Part shown: in pieces, positions 15,244-23,236 of the stretch
How the letters are laid out: each line of letters starts with the position of its first letter
How positions within the stretch are numbered: the stretch's first letter is position 1
NCBI GenBank assembly: GCA_041497605.1
Contig: JBGQGW010000021.1
Coordinates: forward strand, 1-26,479
DNA from: JBGPTK01 sp041497605
GTDB lineage: Bacteria; Acidobacteriota; Terriglobia; Acidiferrales; UBA7541
DNA: 26,479 nt
Direction of reading: 5' to 3'
The notes under the pieces: generated by a model
Seen by the model: only the letters and a program-made list of their open reading frames with translations
Database searches by the model: none
What the model was told of the DNA's origin: nothing
Position numbers and translations under genes: made by a program

Positions 15244-15989
15244 ATCCTGCTTCACATTGCGCAGCGTTCTTTGACCTCGACGGCACTCTGCTCGCGCCTC
15301 CTTCGCTGGAACAACGATTCATTCGCTACTTATTAAGGCGCGGCGAACTGGGTCCCATGAATTGCTGGCGCTGGTTTTCAGAATTCCTGTTACGTTTAGG
15401 AATCGATCGAATCGAAGCCACGGAAGGCAACAAGAAATACCTCCAGCAATTGCCAACCACGCTGGCCGACGATTGGGCTGCTTCGGGTGTGTCCGATTCG
15501 TTGCCGTTCTTCACCGAAGGGCTGCGCCAATTGAAATGGCACGCAGCCCAGGGCCACAGGATTTTCCTATTGAGTGGTTCGCTCGCTCCCCTGGTGCGCG
15601 CAATCGCGAGCCGGCTGCCTGCGCCGCCCCAGAGCATCACCGTGTGCGCCACCGAACTCGAATCCTGCGCTGGCCGATGGACAGGATGCATTCGCGGCGA
15701 ACTCATTTCGGGCGCTGCGAAAGCTCACGTGGCAATGCGTCTCGCGAAGCAATTTGGCGTTCATCTTGCCGGCAGCTTCGCCTATGCCGATCGTTTCTCG
15801 GACGCCGCAATTCTCGGCCTGGTTGGTTTTCCGGTGGCTGTAAATCCCTCCCGTGGTCTCCAGCGGCATGCGATCCAGCGCCGCTGGCCCATCGTTGAAT
15901 GGGATCAGCAGGTTTCGCCGTCCCATACGGCGTCGCCGGAGTTTTTTCCCCGGATGGAATCGATTCCACAATTTCAGGTGAAGCGATGA
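15240..15989 (+). CDS. HAD-IB family phosphatase
   Basis: The 249-residue product shows the four HAD motifs: DLDGT with nucleophile Asp12 and acid/base Asp14, LLSGS (motif II), the Lys in GAAKAHVAM (motif III), and YADRFSDAAIL (motif IV). An alpha-helical cap between motifs I and II fits subfamily IB, the SerB-like group, which includes enzymes acting on phosphoserine and on lipid phosphates. It overlaps both neighbours by four bases (ATGA at 15240-15243 and at 15986-15989), so all three genes are translated as a unit. In this context it most likely removes a phosphate from the product of the CDP-alcohol phosphatidyltransferase or from its soluble precursor. This is inference. Confidence 0.9.
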   Translation: MNPASHCAAFFDLDGTLLAPPSLEQRFIRYLLRRGELGPMNCWRWFSEFLLRLGIDRIEATEGNKKYLQQLPTTLADDWAASGVSDSLPFFTEGLRQLKWHAAQGHRIFLLSGSLAPLVRAIASRLPAPPQSITVCATELESCAGRWTGCIRGELISGAAKAHVAMRLAKQFGVHLAGSFAYADRFSDAAILGLVGFPVAVNPSRGLQRHAIQRRWPIVEWDQQVSPSHTASPEFFPRMESIPQFQVKR

Positions 15990-16978
15990 ATCGTCTATTC
16001 AAACCGCCGCTTCGTTCGTGCGTTGAAGCCGCCGCGGTTCCCTGGCGCGAGCGCGATGCTGTTTCTCACTCCCCCATCTTTTCCACGTGGATCGAGCAAG
16101 TCCGCGGAGCTTGCGGCGCGTTCGAATGGGTCACGTTCGGCTATCTGGGGGTTCTGAACACTCTCATTTTCCTCTTCCGCAAAAATCTGCCAGCCGCCCC
16201 GCGATATCTGTTGATTCACGCCTGTATTGCGGCCGGAATTGTGGCCCTCGCCTGGGCCGCCAGCCGGTCGGGCAATTCCGCCCTTCGTTTCCTGCGCTAT
16301 TGGTACGCTCTGCCCCTCTGGACTTTCTTGTTCGAAGAGTTGACCGGCCTCGTCCACATCATTTATCCCAACTGGTTCGACGACTGGCTGATCCGTTTCG
16401 ATCATGCCCTCACCGGCGTCTACCCCTGGGATTGGCTCGCACAGTTCGCGAATCCCGCGCTCAACGACTTTATGCAGTTCGCCTACCTGACTTACTTTTT
16501 CGCACTCGTTGCGTTGCCCGCGATTCTCTATGCGCAAGGTAAACATCGCGAATTCTGGACGGTGATGACGTCCATGGCACTCGCGCATTACACCGTTTAC
16601 ACCATTGCAGTCCTCTTCCCGATCCAAAGCCCATTCCATGCCTTCCCCGCGCTCGAACATCAGATTCTCCCGGGCGGCCCAGCCACCTGGATGATCAATC
16701 TCGTCGAGCGCTACGGTCGGGTTCACGGCGCGGCATTTCCGTCGGCGCACGTTTCCGGAGCGTTTGCCGTACTGCTTTGCGCATGGCAGTATCGCCGCTG
16801 GCTTTTCTGGTTGCACTTGCCTCTATTCTGTTTGATGGTGATTTCAACCGTCTACGGCCGCTATCACTACGTGGGGGATTGTCTGGCCGGCCTGCTGACG
16901 GGAGCCGCGGGCTTCGCCGCTGCTCATCTCTTGATGGAATCGCGCGGCGCCGTGCCGCAAATCCGCGCCACTGAATAA
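15986..16978 (+). CDS. PAP2-superfamily membrane protein, AUR1 / inositol-phosphoceramide-synthase-like
   Basis: The 330-residue product has about six hydrophobic helices and the C-terminal part of the PAP2 active site: FPSAHVSGA (His255) and YGRYHYVGD (His294, Asp298). The first PAP2 motif (KxxxxxxRP) is not evident. The central part, with DDWLIRFDHALTG and a long FMQFAYLTYFFALVALP helix, resembles the AUR1-like branch (PAP2_3). Eukaryotic members of this branch move an inositol-phosphate group from phosphatidylinositol to ceramide. The start is the ATG at 15986, overlapping the HAD gene stop by four bases; upstream in-frame starts lie inside that gene. A head-group transferase or lipid phosphatase role is likely, but the acceptor lipid is unknown. 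Only 14 bases separate it from the convergent amidase gene. Confidence 0.85.
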   Translation: MNRLFKPPLRSCVEAAAVPWRERDAVSHSPIFSTWIEQVRGACGAFEWVTFGYLGVLNTLIFLFRKNLPAAPRYLLIHACIAAGIVALAWAASRSGNSALRFLRYWYALPLWTFLFEELTGLVHIIYPNWFDDWLIRFDHALTGVYPWDWLAQFANPALNDFMQFAYLTYFFALVALPAILYAQGKHREFWTVMTSMALAHYTVYTIAVLFPIQSPFHAFPALEHQILPGGPATWMINLVERYGRVHGAAFPSAHVSGAFAVLLCAWQYRRWLFWLHLPLFCLMVISTVYGRYHYVGDCLAGLLTGAAGFAAAHLLMESRGAVPQIRATE

Positions 16979-16992
16979 TCTTTCTTACGAAT

Positions 16993-18426
16993 TCAATCCA
17001 TTCGCGGATGCCGCTCGTGCCACTCCGTCGATTGCTCATAGGCATGAGCAATTTGTAGCAACCGGGCTTCTTCCCAGGCGCGCCCGATCAGTTGCAAACC
17101 AATCGGCAGCCCCGTTCGCGTAAAGCCGCAAGGCACTGAAATGGCCGGCAGGCCCGTAAAATTGGCCGGCCGATTCGTGCGAATCAGCGCCGAGCGCACC
17201 GATTCCTCTTCCGTGCCAATCTTCACCATTTTCTCGCCGATGCGCGGAGCTGGCACGGGCACGGCCGGCGCAAGGATCGCATCCACGCGCTCGAAAGCAG
17301 TCTCGAAATCGCCGAGCACTTTCTTGCGCGTCTCGAGTGCCGCCAGATAGTCGACTGCCCGGATGGAATCACCCAACTCCAATCGCTTCCGCACGTCTTC
17401 GCCATATTCAGCGGCCCGGGCGGGATAATAGCCGGCCAGCTCGTGAAAACTATTCGACTCGGCCAGCGCAATCTGCGTGCTCGGCTCAACAGAAGCAGAA
17501 ATATTCGGAAGCGAAATTTCCTCAAGCGTCGCTCCCAGCCTCTCGAGTTGTTTCCCCGCAGATTCGACCGCCTTCTGAACCTCGGCGTCCACGTGCTCGA
17601 AGAAATACTCGCGAGGCCAACCCAGGCGCACTTTTCCGAGCCGCCGCCCTTTCAACGCGCCGGGATAATCCGGCACCGCCCTGGCTGCCGTTGTGGGATC
17701 AAGCGGGTCGCGTCCGGCGATTGTGCGCAACAGAATCGCAACATCCGCTACCGTTCGAGCCAGTGGCCCCGCGTGGTCGAGGCTCCGCGCCAGCGGCACA
17801 ACTCCATAGCAACTGACGCGGCCATATGTTGGCTTCAGGCCAACGATTCCGCACAGCGCGGCAGGGATTCGAATGGAGCCGCCCGTGTCGGTTCCCACGG
17901 ATGCGAATCCAATTCCGGAAGCGAGCGATGCCGCCGAGCCGCCGCTCGAGCCGCCGGGAATGCGTTCCAGCGCCCAGGGATTGTGGACCGGACCGTAATG
18001 AGGGTTCTCGCTCGAAATGCCGTAAGCAAATTCGTGAAGGATCGTCTTGCCGATCAGGATCGCGCCGGCCCGCGAGAGACGCCGGGCTACCGTCGCATCA
18101 ACTTCCGGAACAAAATCCGCCAGAATCTTCGAACCCGCCGTCGTGCGAATTCCGCGCGTCCAAATATTGTCCTTCAGCGAAATCGGGATGCCGTGAAGCG
18201 GCCCACGATCGCGCCGCTTCCGAAGTTCCTTCTCCGCTTGCCGCGCGGCCCGCCGGGCGCCATCGGCCACAACGGTGAGAAACGCGTTCAAGCGTGGATT
18301 CAGCCGTTCGATCCGCGCGAGCGCCGCTTCCACCAGGTCAACCGGAGAAATTTTCCTGGACCGCAGCAGCCGCGCGGCCTGCTCGATGGAAAGGAAAGCA
18401 ATTTCAGATTCACGCATCGCAGTCAT
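16993..18426 (-). CDS. Amidase-signature hydrolase (GatA-like)
   Basis: The 477-residue product has the complete amidase-signature triad: Lys85 (SLKDN), cis-Ser160 (PGGSSGGSAAS) and nucleophile Ser184 (GTDTGGSIRIPAA), with the same spacing as in GatA. Members hydrolyse amides or act as the glutaminase-type subunit of the GatCAB tRNA amidotransferase. No gatB or gatC lies beside it. The second half diverges from classical GatA, so a free-standing amidase is at least as likely. The start used is ATG 18426; ATG 18417 is also in frame. It begins nine bases after the lptD stop on the same strand and is probably co-transcribed with it, though a functional link is not obvious. Confidence 0.9.
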   Translation of the reverse strand: MTAMRESEIAFLSIEQAARLLRSRKISPVDLVEAALARIERLNPRLNAFLTVVADGARRAARQAEKELRKRRDRGPLHGIPISLKDNIWTRGIRTTAGSKILADFVPEVDATVARRLSRAGAILIGKTILHEFAYGISSENPHYGPVHNPWALERIPGGSSGGSAASLASGIGFASVGTDTGGSIRIPAALCGIVGLKPTYGRVSCYGVVPLARSLDHAGPLARTVADVAILLRTIAGRDPLDPTTAARAVPDYPGALKGRRLGKVRLGWPREYFFEHVDAEVQKAVESAGKQLERLGATLEEISLPNISASVEPSTQIALAESNSFHELAGYYPARAAEYGEDVRKRLELGDSIRAVDYLAALETRKKVLGDFETAFERVDAILAPAVPVPAPRIGEKMVKIGTEEESVRSALIRTNRPANFTGLPAISVPCGFTRTGLPIGLQLIGRAWEEARLLQIAHAYEQSTEWHERHPRMD

Positions 18427-18435
18427 CCGCGCGCT

Positions 18436-20763
18436 TCAAAATATTTTGTCCTGGCGCCGCACGTTTCCCACCGAGCCGATATTCGCGATCAGCAGCACCA
18501 GCCGGTACTGATTCTCCGAGCGTACGTTGCCCAGTGTCAGCCGCCGGTACTCGAATCCGATCCCGCAGCACGAGCCGTTGTAGCTCAATTGCGCCAGTTG
18601 GTTTTGAAAGACCCGCTGCGTCACATCGTAGCTCATGCCGAAGGCGGTGTTCCACCCCCGGCGATTTAAATCCCCATAGCCCACCAGCGCGCGCACCTGG
18701 TTGGATCGCGGTTGAAATACATTTGGGTTTGCCGGCGAAGTGGGCGGGATATTGATGGTCGAAAAGTCCGCCAGCGTGAGAAAGGATTCGCGATAGGGTT
18801 TCAGTTTGAGCAGCGTGCCCACCCCGGTGATTTGCCCGCGCTGTGGATCGTAATCCACCCGGAGTTGCGCGTCGTAGGGTCCCCCGGGAGTGATGCGCAA
18901 GTCGCTGATGATCGGCGAAAAGTGCCGCGCGAAATCGGCGAACGCAAACGGGGTTAAGGCATCGAGAGTCTGAAACACGTTGCGTTGTCCTGGAGCCAGC
19001 GCGCCGCCGAAGGTTGGATCGAAGAAATATTTTTGAGCGATGCGCCAGCTCACCAGGTCTTGCGCATCGCCGTCCCCTTGCTTGCGATAGAGCCGCTGCG
19101 TCACCGAGTACTCCACTTCATTCGTGTCGGTGAGGGTTTCATCTTCATCGAAGCGGAGAAACCGGCCGAAATCGTTTACGCCGTTCACATAACGGTAGGT
19201 GATGTCCGGCTCGATCGCGTGTTTCCATCTGGTGTTCGAGTTTCCCCACTCACGCGCCAGCGAAGGCGGCCGCAAGTCCAGGGAAAATTCTTCGGTGGTG
19301 CGTACAAACGGTTCGTTAGACAGCACGCCGTTCACCAGTTGCGAGCCATAGCGAGTGGAGCGCAGGGTGAAAGTCGGCGTCACACTGAGCCACGGCCCCC
19401 AGTGCAGGGGCATGGTCACACTCGGCGCAAATTCCGTGCGCTGCACGGCGGCGGGCGTTTGAAACGATGGCGGAACATTGTCCGCGCGGTGGACGGCGTC
19501 GGCGAACAGATCGAGGCTGAAATAAACCGGCAGCCGCTGCCAGGGCGCTTGTTCGAACGAACTGAACCGTGCTTCCGGGGCCGTGCGCAGTACCACCGAT
19601 GTCTCCGGCGTTCCGGTGGTGATGTCGTTGGTGCTCAAAAAGTTTTTGTAGCTTAATGCGGCGAAACTGATCGTGAATCCGCGGAATGTGTTCGTGACGA
19701 AAGCCGTGTTGCGCACCTCCGAGTTCACGGCCTGCGCGAATGTCTCGGCGAATGCCAGCCGGAATGTCAACGAACTCAGTTGATTCAGGTCCGCCACTGC
19801 CCGCCATCCCCCCGGCAGAAATGCATCCAGGCCAAAATGAGCCTCGTGGCCGCCTTGCGTCACGCGGGTCCCATTTTGCACGATGCCCCGGTCGTGCACA
19901 CCGAAGTAGCTGGCATCAATTCGCACGTTCGAGTCGGGCCGCACGCGGAGGTTGGCGTTTTGGCTCCAGCCGCGGCGAGTCATTAGTTGGGCCCCGACTG
20001 TTGTGTCCATCCACTCCGTGGGCGCCCAATAGTACGAATCGCCCAGGAAATATCCTTTCACAGTGCTGTCGCCCACCTCTGGAGTCATGAATCCCGACTG
20101 GCGCAGGCGCCGGCCGGCTGGCAAGGTGGCATACGGCAAATAAATAATCGGCACGGAGAAAAGCCGGAAGGTCGCCCGCTCGAGGTGTACTTCGTGGTGA
20201 ATCACGATAGTCGCGCGTGGTGTATAGAACTTCCAGGTCGGCCGGTCCGGCGGACAAACGGTCAGCCAGGCTTCTCGAATCTTGTAGATGCGTTCGTCCA
20301 CTCGCTCGACTTCTGCTGCATAAAAAAGCAGCGGATTCGCACTGACCAGCAGGTTCACGTTCGGCCGCCGCTGGGTTTTGAACGAGCCGTGAACATTGTG
20401 GAAGACCCCATGGCCGGTGCGCAGCTCAAAGGTCGCTGAATCGGCGTCCAGGTGCTGCTCATCGCGGTCGAATTGCACGTGGCCGCGGGCGATGGCTGTT
20501 TTCGTTTCGTCATCGAACTCGACGTGGTCGGCGCGCAACCGGAAATCCAGGTAGGTAATGTCCACGTTGCCGTCGGCGAAGAATTTCTTGCCCACCTGCC
20601 GCTGCTGGTCGGCTTCCAGCTTTACGATTCCCTGCCCGGCTGATAATCGTTGCTGGGGACGCGGGAGAGCCAGTGAAACAGGCACGATCGCGCAGAACAG
20701 CACAAGGAGAGCAGATGCTCTCCCACTGTGGCTGAAGAATTTTCCGTGGCTCCGAGTTCGCAT
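18436..20763 (-). CDS. lptD: LPS-assembly outer-membrane protein LptD
   Basis: The 775-residue product starts with a signal peptide (hydrophobic 18-33) and an OstA/LptA-like beta-jellyroll domain (about 45-150, with ADHVEFDDETKTAIARGHV). A long beta-barrel region rich in alternating hydrophobic/aromatic strands follows. LptD with the lipoprotein LptE inserts lipopolysaccharide into the outer leaflet of the outer membrane, which shows that the host is diderm. Cys170 (LTVCPPDRPTW) and adjacent Cys732-Cys733 (NGSCCGIGF) match three of the four Cys of E. coli LptD. The N-terminal partner Cys after the signal peptide is absent. No strong ribosome site precedes ATG 20763, but an in-frame stop shortly upstream leaves no earlier start. 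Confidence 0.92.
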   Translation of the reverse strand: MRTRSHGKFFSHSGRASALLVLFCAIVPVSLALPRPQQRLSAGQGIVKLEADQQRQVGKKFFADGNVDITYLDFRLRADHVEFDDETKTAIARGHVQFDRDEQHLDADSATFELRTGHGVFHNVHGSFKTQRRPNVNLLVSANPLLFYAAEVERVDERIYKIREAWLTVCPPDRPTWKFYTPRATIVIHHEVHLERATFRLFSVPIIYLPYATLPAGRRLRQSGFMTPEVGDSTVKGYFLGDSYYWAPTEWMDTTVGAQLMTRRGWSQNANLRVRPDSNVRIDASYFGVHDRGIVQNGTRVTQGGHEAHFGLDAFLPGGWRAVADLNQLSSLTFRLAFAETFAQAVNSEVRNTAFVTNTFRGFTISFAALSYKNFLSTNDITTGTPETSVVLRTAPEARFSSFEQAPWQRLPVYFSLDLFADAVHRADNVPPSFQTPAAVQRTEFAPSVTMPLHWGPWLSVTPTFTLRSTRYGSQLVNGVLSNEPFVRTTEEFSLDLRPPSLAREWGNSNTRWKHAIEPDITYRYVNGVNDFGRFLRFDEDETLTDTNEVEYSVTQRLYRKQGDGDAQDLVSWRIAQKYFFDPTFGGALAPGQRNVFQTLDALTPFAFADFARHFSPIISDLRITPGGPYDAQLRVDYDPQRGQITGVGTLLKLKPYRESFLTLADFSTINIPPTSPANPNVFQPRSNQVRALVGYGDLNRRGWNTAFGMSYDVTQRVFQNQLAQLSYNGSCCGIGFEYRRLTLGNVRSENQYRLVLLIANIGSVGNVRRQDKIF

Positions 20764-21008
20764 CGAAAGGGAAAGTCGAGCCTAACACGCGCCACGGAAT
20801 GCAGGCAACGCAAGCGCTACATTCGGGCGCCGTCTCCAGTCACACTCGATGCGATTTGGCGCATCCGGGGTGTATACTCCGAAAACGAAAAGGAAGTTCC
20901 GGTCGGGCACTTGCCCGTGGCCCCAGATGTGCTTCACCCGCCCTGAGCCAGCCGCCCGGTCTGCGCAATTTTTGAGGGGAATGGCCTCTTCGTCCTGCGA
21001 GGAAGATC

Positions 21009-22682
21009 ATGAAAAAACTGGCTTGGATCCTTGGTGGAATCATCGCCATCGTTCTTATCGGAATTCTTGTTTTGCCCTCTTTGATCGACGGAAATCAGTT
21101 CCGGCCCAGGATCGAATCGTCCCTGGCAACGTCGTTGAATCGGAAAGTCGAAATCGGAAACATCAGTCTCTCGATTTTTTCCGGAGGCGCGGTGGTGGAC
21201 AACATTTCCATCGCCGATGACCCCGCCTTCAGCCGCGATCCCTTCCTGAAAGCGAAGTCCGTGAAGGTAGGCGTCGAATTGATGCCGCTGATCCTTTCGA
21301 AGCAGTTGCACGTGACGGCCTTCACCATCGACCAGCCGCAAGTGAACTTGCTCCGCTCCCCGAAGGGAACCTGGAATTATTCGACGCTGGGCGCAACGAA
21401 TTCCAAATCGAAGTCCGCGGAAGCTCCGGTGAAGGATGCCGGCAACAGCGGCATGGATCTTACCGTGCAAAGATTGACGATTGAAAACGGAAAACTCTTT
21501 GTGGGCAGTACCGGTCCAAATACAAAAATGCGCGAATATGACGATGTGAAGATGCAAGCAACCGATCTTTCCAACACTTCTCAATTCCCCTTCACATTCA
21601 GCGCCAAGGCTCCCGGCAATGGCGCGATCAAGCTGGACGGCAAGGCAGGTCCGCTCAACCGCACCGACACGCAGGAGACTCCGTTCGCCGCGAATCTCGA
21701 TGTGAAAGATCTGGATCTCGCTTCCACCGGATTTGTGGATCCCACCTCCGGGCTTGCCGGCGTCATCGATTTCACCGGAACGCTCAATTCCGATGGCCAG
21801 CGTCTCGACGCCAAAGGCTCGGTCAACGCCAAAAAGTTGCAGTTGGTCACCGGCGGCTCGCCCGCTCGAGTTCCCGTGACCGTTCAATTTGAAACCGGCT
21901 ATGCGATGAAGCCCCAAACAGGTGCGCTGAAGCAGGGCGACGTCCATCTGGGAAAGGCATTCGCTCGCTTGACCGGCACGTTTAATGCATCGGGTGAAGT
22001 TGCTTCCATTCAAATGAAGCTGGAAGGCCAGAATATGCCCGCCGCCGATCTTGAAGGTGTGCTTCCGGCCATAGGCGTCACTCTCCCTTCTGGAGCTTCC
22101 CTGCAAACTGGCGCCCTCACCGCCAACCTGACAATCAGTGGGCCGGTGAACCGCCTCGTAACAACCGGGCCAATCAATCTTTCCAACGCGAAGCTCGCCG
22201 GATTCAGCCTGGGATCCAAGCTGGGTGGGCTCGCTGCTTTTACTGGATTGTCAAAAAACTCCGGTTCCGATACCACGATCCAGACCTTGAGTTCTCAACT
22301 CCGGGTCGCGCCGGAAGGAATCCGCGCGGATAGTTTGAACCTGATCGTTGAGGGCATCGGTACGATTACAGGCAACGGCACGATCAGCGCAAACCATGCA
22401 ATGAATTTCAAATTGCTCGCCAAGTTGAGCGGCATCTCGCAAAGTCCGTTAGGGGCAATTGCGGGAATTGCAGGCATCGCCGGCCTCGGCCAGAAGCAGG
22501 GGATCGCAGCAAACATGGCTGCCAACGGAATTCCTTTCCTGATCCAGGGAACCACGTCCAACCCGGTCTTTGTTCCCGATGTCGCTGGCCTCGCCAAAGG
22601 ATTGGGGAACAATGCGGCGGCGCCCAGCCAGCAAAATCTCGGCGGCATCCTCGGCGACCTTCTGAAAAGAAAAAAACCGTAA
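21009..22682 (+). CDS. AsmA-family protein
   Basis: The 557-residue product has one N-terminal transmembrane helix (residues 6-24). An AsmA N-terminal domain follows (LNRKVEIGNISLSIFSGGAVV, VELMPLILSKQLHV, then QPQVNLLRSPKGTWNY). The rest is a long series of short beta repeats ending in an AsmA-type C-terminal segment (IRADSLNLIVEGIGTITGNG). AsmA-like proteins are inner-membrane-anchored periplasmic bridges thought to carry phospholipids toward the outer membrane. A GAGGA site lies five bases before the ATG. It is divergent from lptD across 245 bases, so two envelope-biogenesis genes share this region. The C-terminus is Gly-, Ala- and Gln-rich. Confidence 0.9.
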   Translation: MKKLAWILGGIIAIVLIGILVLPSLIDGNQFRPRIESSLATSLNRKVEIGNISLSIFSGGAVVDNISIADDPAFSRDPFLKAKSVKVGVELMPLILSKQLHVTAFTIDQPQVNLLRSPKGTWNYSTLGATNSKSKSAEAPVKDAGNSGMDLTVQRLTIENGKLFVGSTGPNTKMREYDDVKMQATDLSNTSQFPFTFSAKAPGNGAIKLDGKAGPLNRTDTQETPFAANLDVKDLDLASTGFVDPTSGLAGVIDFTGTLNSDGQRLDAKGSVNAKKLQLVTGGSPARVPVTVQFETGYAMKPQTGALKQGDVHLGKAFARLTGTFNASGEVASIQMKLEGQNMPAADLEGVLPAIGVTLPSGASLQTGALTANLTISGPVNRLVTTGPINLSNAKLAGFSLGSKLGGLAAFTGLSKNSGSDTTIQTLSSQLRVAPEGIRADSLNLIVEGIGTITGNGTISANHAMNFKLLAKLSGISQSPLGAIAGIAGIAGLGQKQGIAANMAANGIPFLIQGTTSNPVFVPDVAGLAKGLGNNAAAPSQQNLGGILGDLLKRKKP

Positions 22683-22699
22683 CCTTCGACTATGTAGCG

Positions 22700-22728
22700 T
22701 CGGCCTTAAGGCCGGCAGCTTTTCTTTA
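22700..22728 (+). terminator. Hairpin with T-rich tail after the AsmA gene
   Basis: The inverted repeat GTCGGCC-TTAA-GGCCGGC (22700-22717) forms seven pairs, one a wobble, and is followed by a T-rich run (TTTTCTTT, 22721-22728). It starts 17 bases after the AsmA stop codon, so it fits a rho-independent terminator. The same GTAGCG-CGGCCTT-AAGGCCG shape also resembles dispersed intergenic palindromes of some soil bacteria, so it could be a repeat copy acting as a terminator. Confidence 0.45.
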
Positions 22729-22774
22729 CTTGCCAAGGAACATCTAGTCCTGCGGCCAAAGGGAATGAAGGACG

Positions 22775-23008
22775 ATGAATCGAGCCAAGTTTCTGCGAAC
22801 TTTCACGGCCATCTTCGAGAAGCATGGCAAGTGGTATGCAGCTTATGTGGAAGAGATTCCCGGTGTGAACACCCAAGGCCGCACTCTCGCCGAAGCCCGC
22901 CGGAATCTGAAAGAGGCTCTGCAACTCGTCCTTGAAGTGAACCGGTCACTCTCGAGGCGACACAGCGTCCGCAATGTGATTCGCGAATCAATCCAGTTCA
23001 CCGCCTAA
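22775..23008 (+). CDS. HicB-like protein, apparently orphan
   Basis: The 77-residue product matches the HicB antitoxin N-terminal fold: FTAIFEKHGKWYAAYVEEIPGV, then TQGRTLAEARRNLKEALQLVLE. In type II HicAB systems this domain blocks the HicA mRNA interferase, and a C-terminal DNA-binding domain represses the operon. Here the short C-terminal tail (RHSVRNVIRESIQFTA) has no clear helix-turn-helix. No HicA-like frame lies upstream or downstream: the next gene is an RDD protein, and the intervening DNA looks like a repeat. It may therefore be a solitary HicB-fold protein of another role or the remains of a toxin-antitoxin locus. GGGAATGAAGGA provides a ribosome site close to the ATG. Confidence 0.85.
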   Translation: MNRAKFLRTFTAIFEKHGKWYAAYVEEIPGVNTQGRTLAEARRNLKEALQLVLEVNRSLSRRHSVRNVIRESIQFTA

Positions 23009-23077
23009 GCCTTCATTTCTGACAAGCCCTGCACGAATCTGCGGAAGATCACTCTTTCCTTCGTATTTACGCAAAAG

Positions 23078-23138
23078 GAGATTCCTCGTCCCGTAGAACC
23101 GTCCGGGACGCAGAAGACGCGCTGCGCTCGAAATGACC
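23078..23138. repeat. Putative dispersed intergenic repeat with inverted repeat
   Basis: This non-coding stretch contains the inverted repeat CGTCCCG (23087-23093) and CGGGACG (23104-23110) around a ten-base loop. It is bounded by GGAGATTCCTC on the left and GCTGCGCTCGAAATGAC on the right. From memory, GATTCCTC...CGCTCGGAATGAC-type sequences recur between genes in acidobacterial genomes. Only one copy is in this window, so repetition cannot be shown here. Confidence 0.35.
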
Positions 23139-23236
23139 CGAATGAGCCTGCTAAAAAATACTAAGCGCGCGCGGGTTATCTGTTTCGCGACATCGTGCGC
23201 CACTTTGCTGCTCGCTTCTATCCTTCCGCTGCTACG

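Noticed and set aside
20873..20878. TATACT upstream of the AsmA gene as a -10 box
   Set aside because: No acceptable -35 element at 16-18 bases; the nearest TTGG-like sequence is only about 12 bases away.
20934..22106. Reverse-strand open frame (390 codons) across the AsmA gene
   Set aside because: Antisense shadow; the forward frame has a ribosome site, membrane anchor and AsmA domain.
22683..23236. Complete HicAB toxin-antitoxin system
   Set aside because: Only the HicB-like frame is present; no small basic HicA-like frame with a ribosome site lies on either side.
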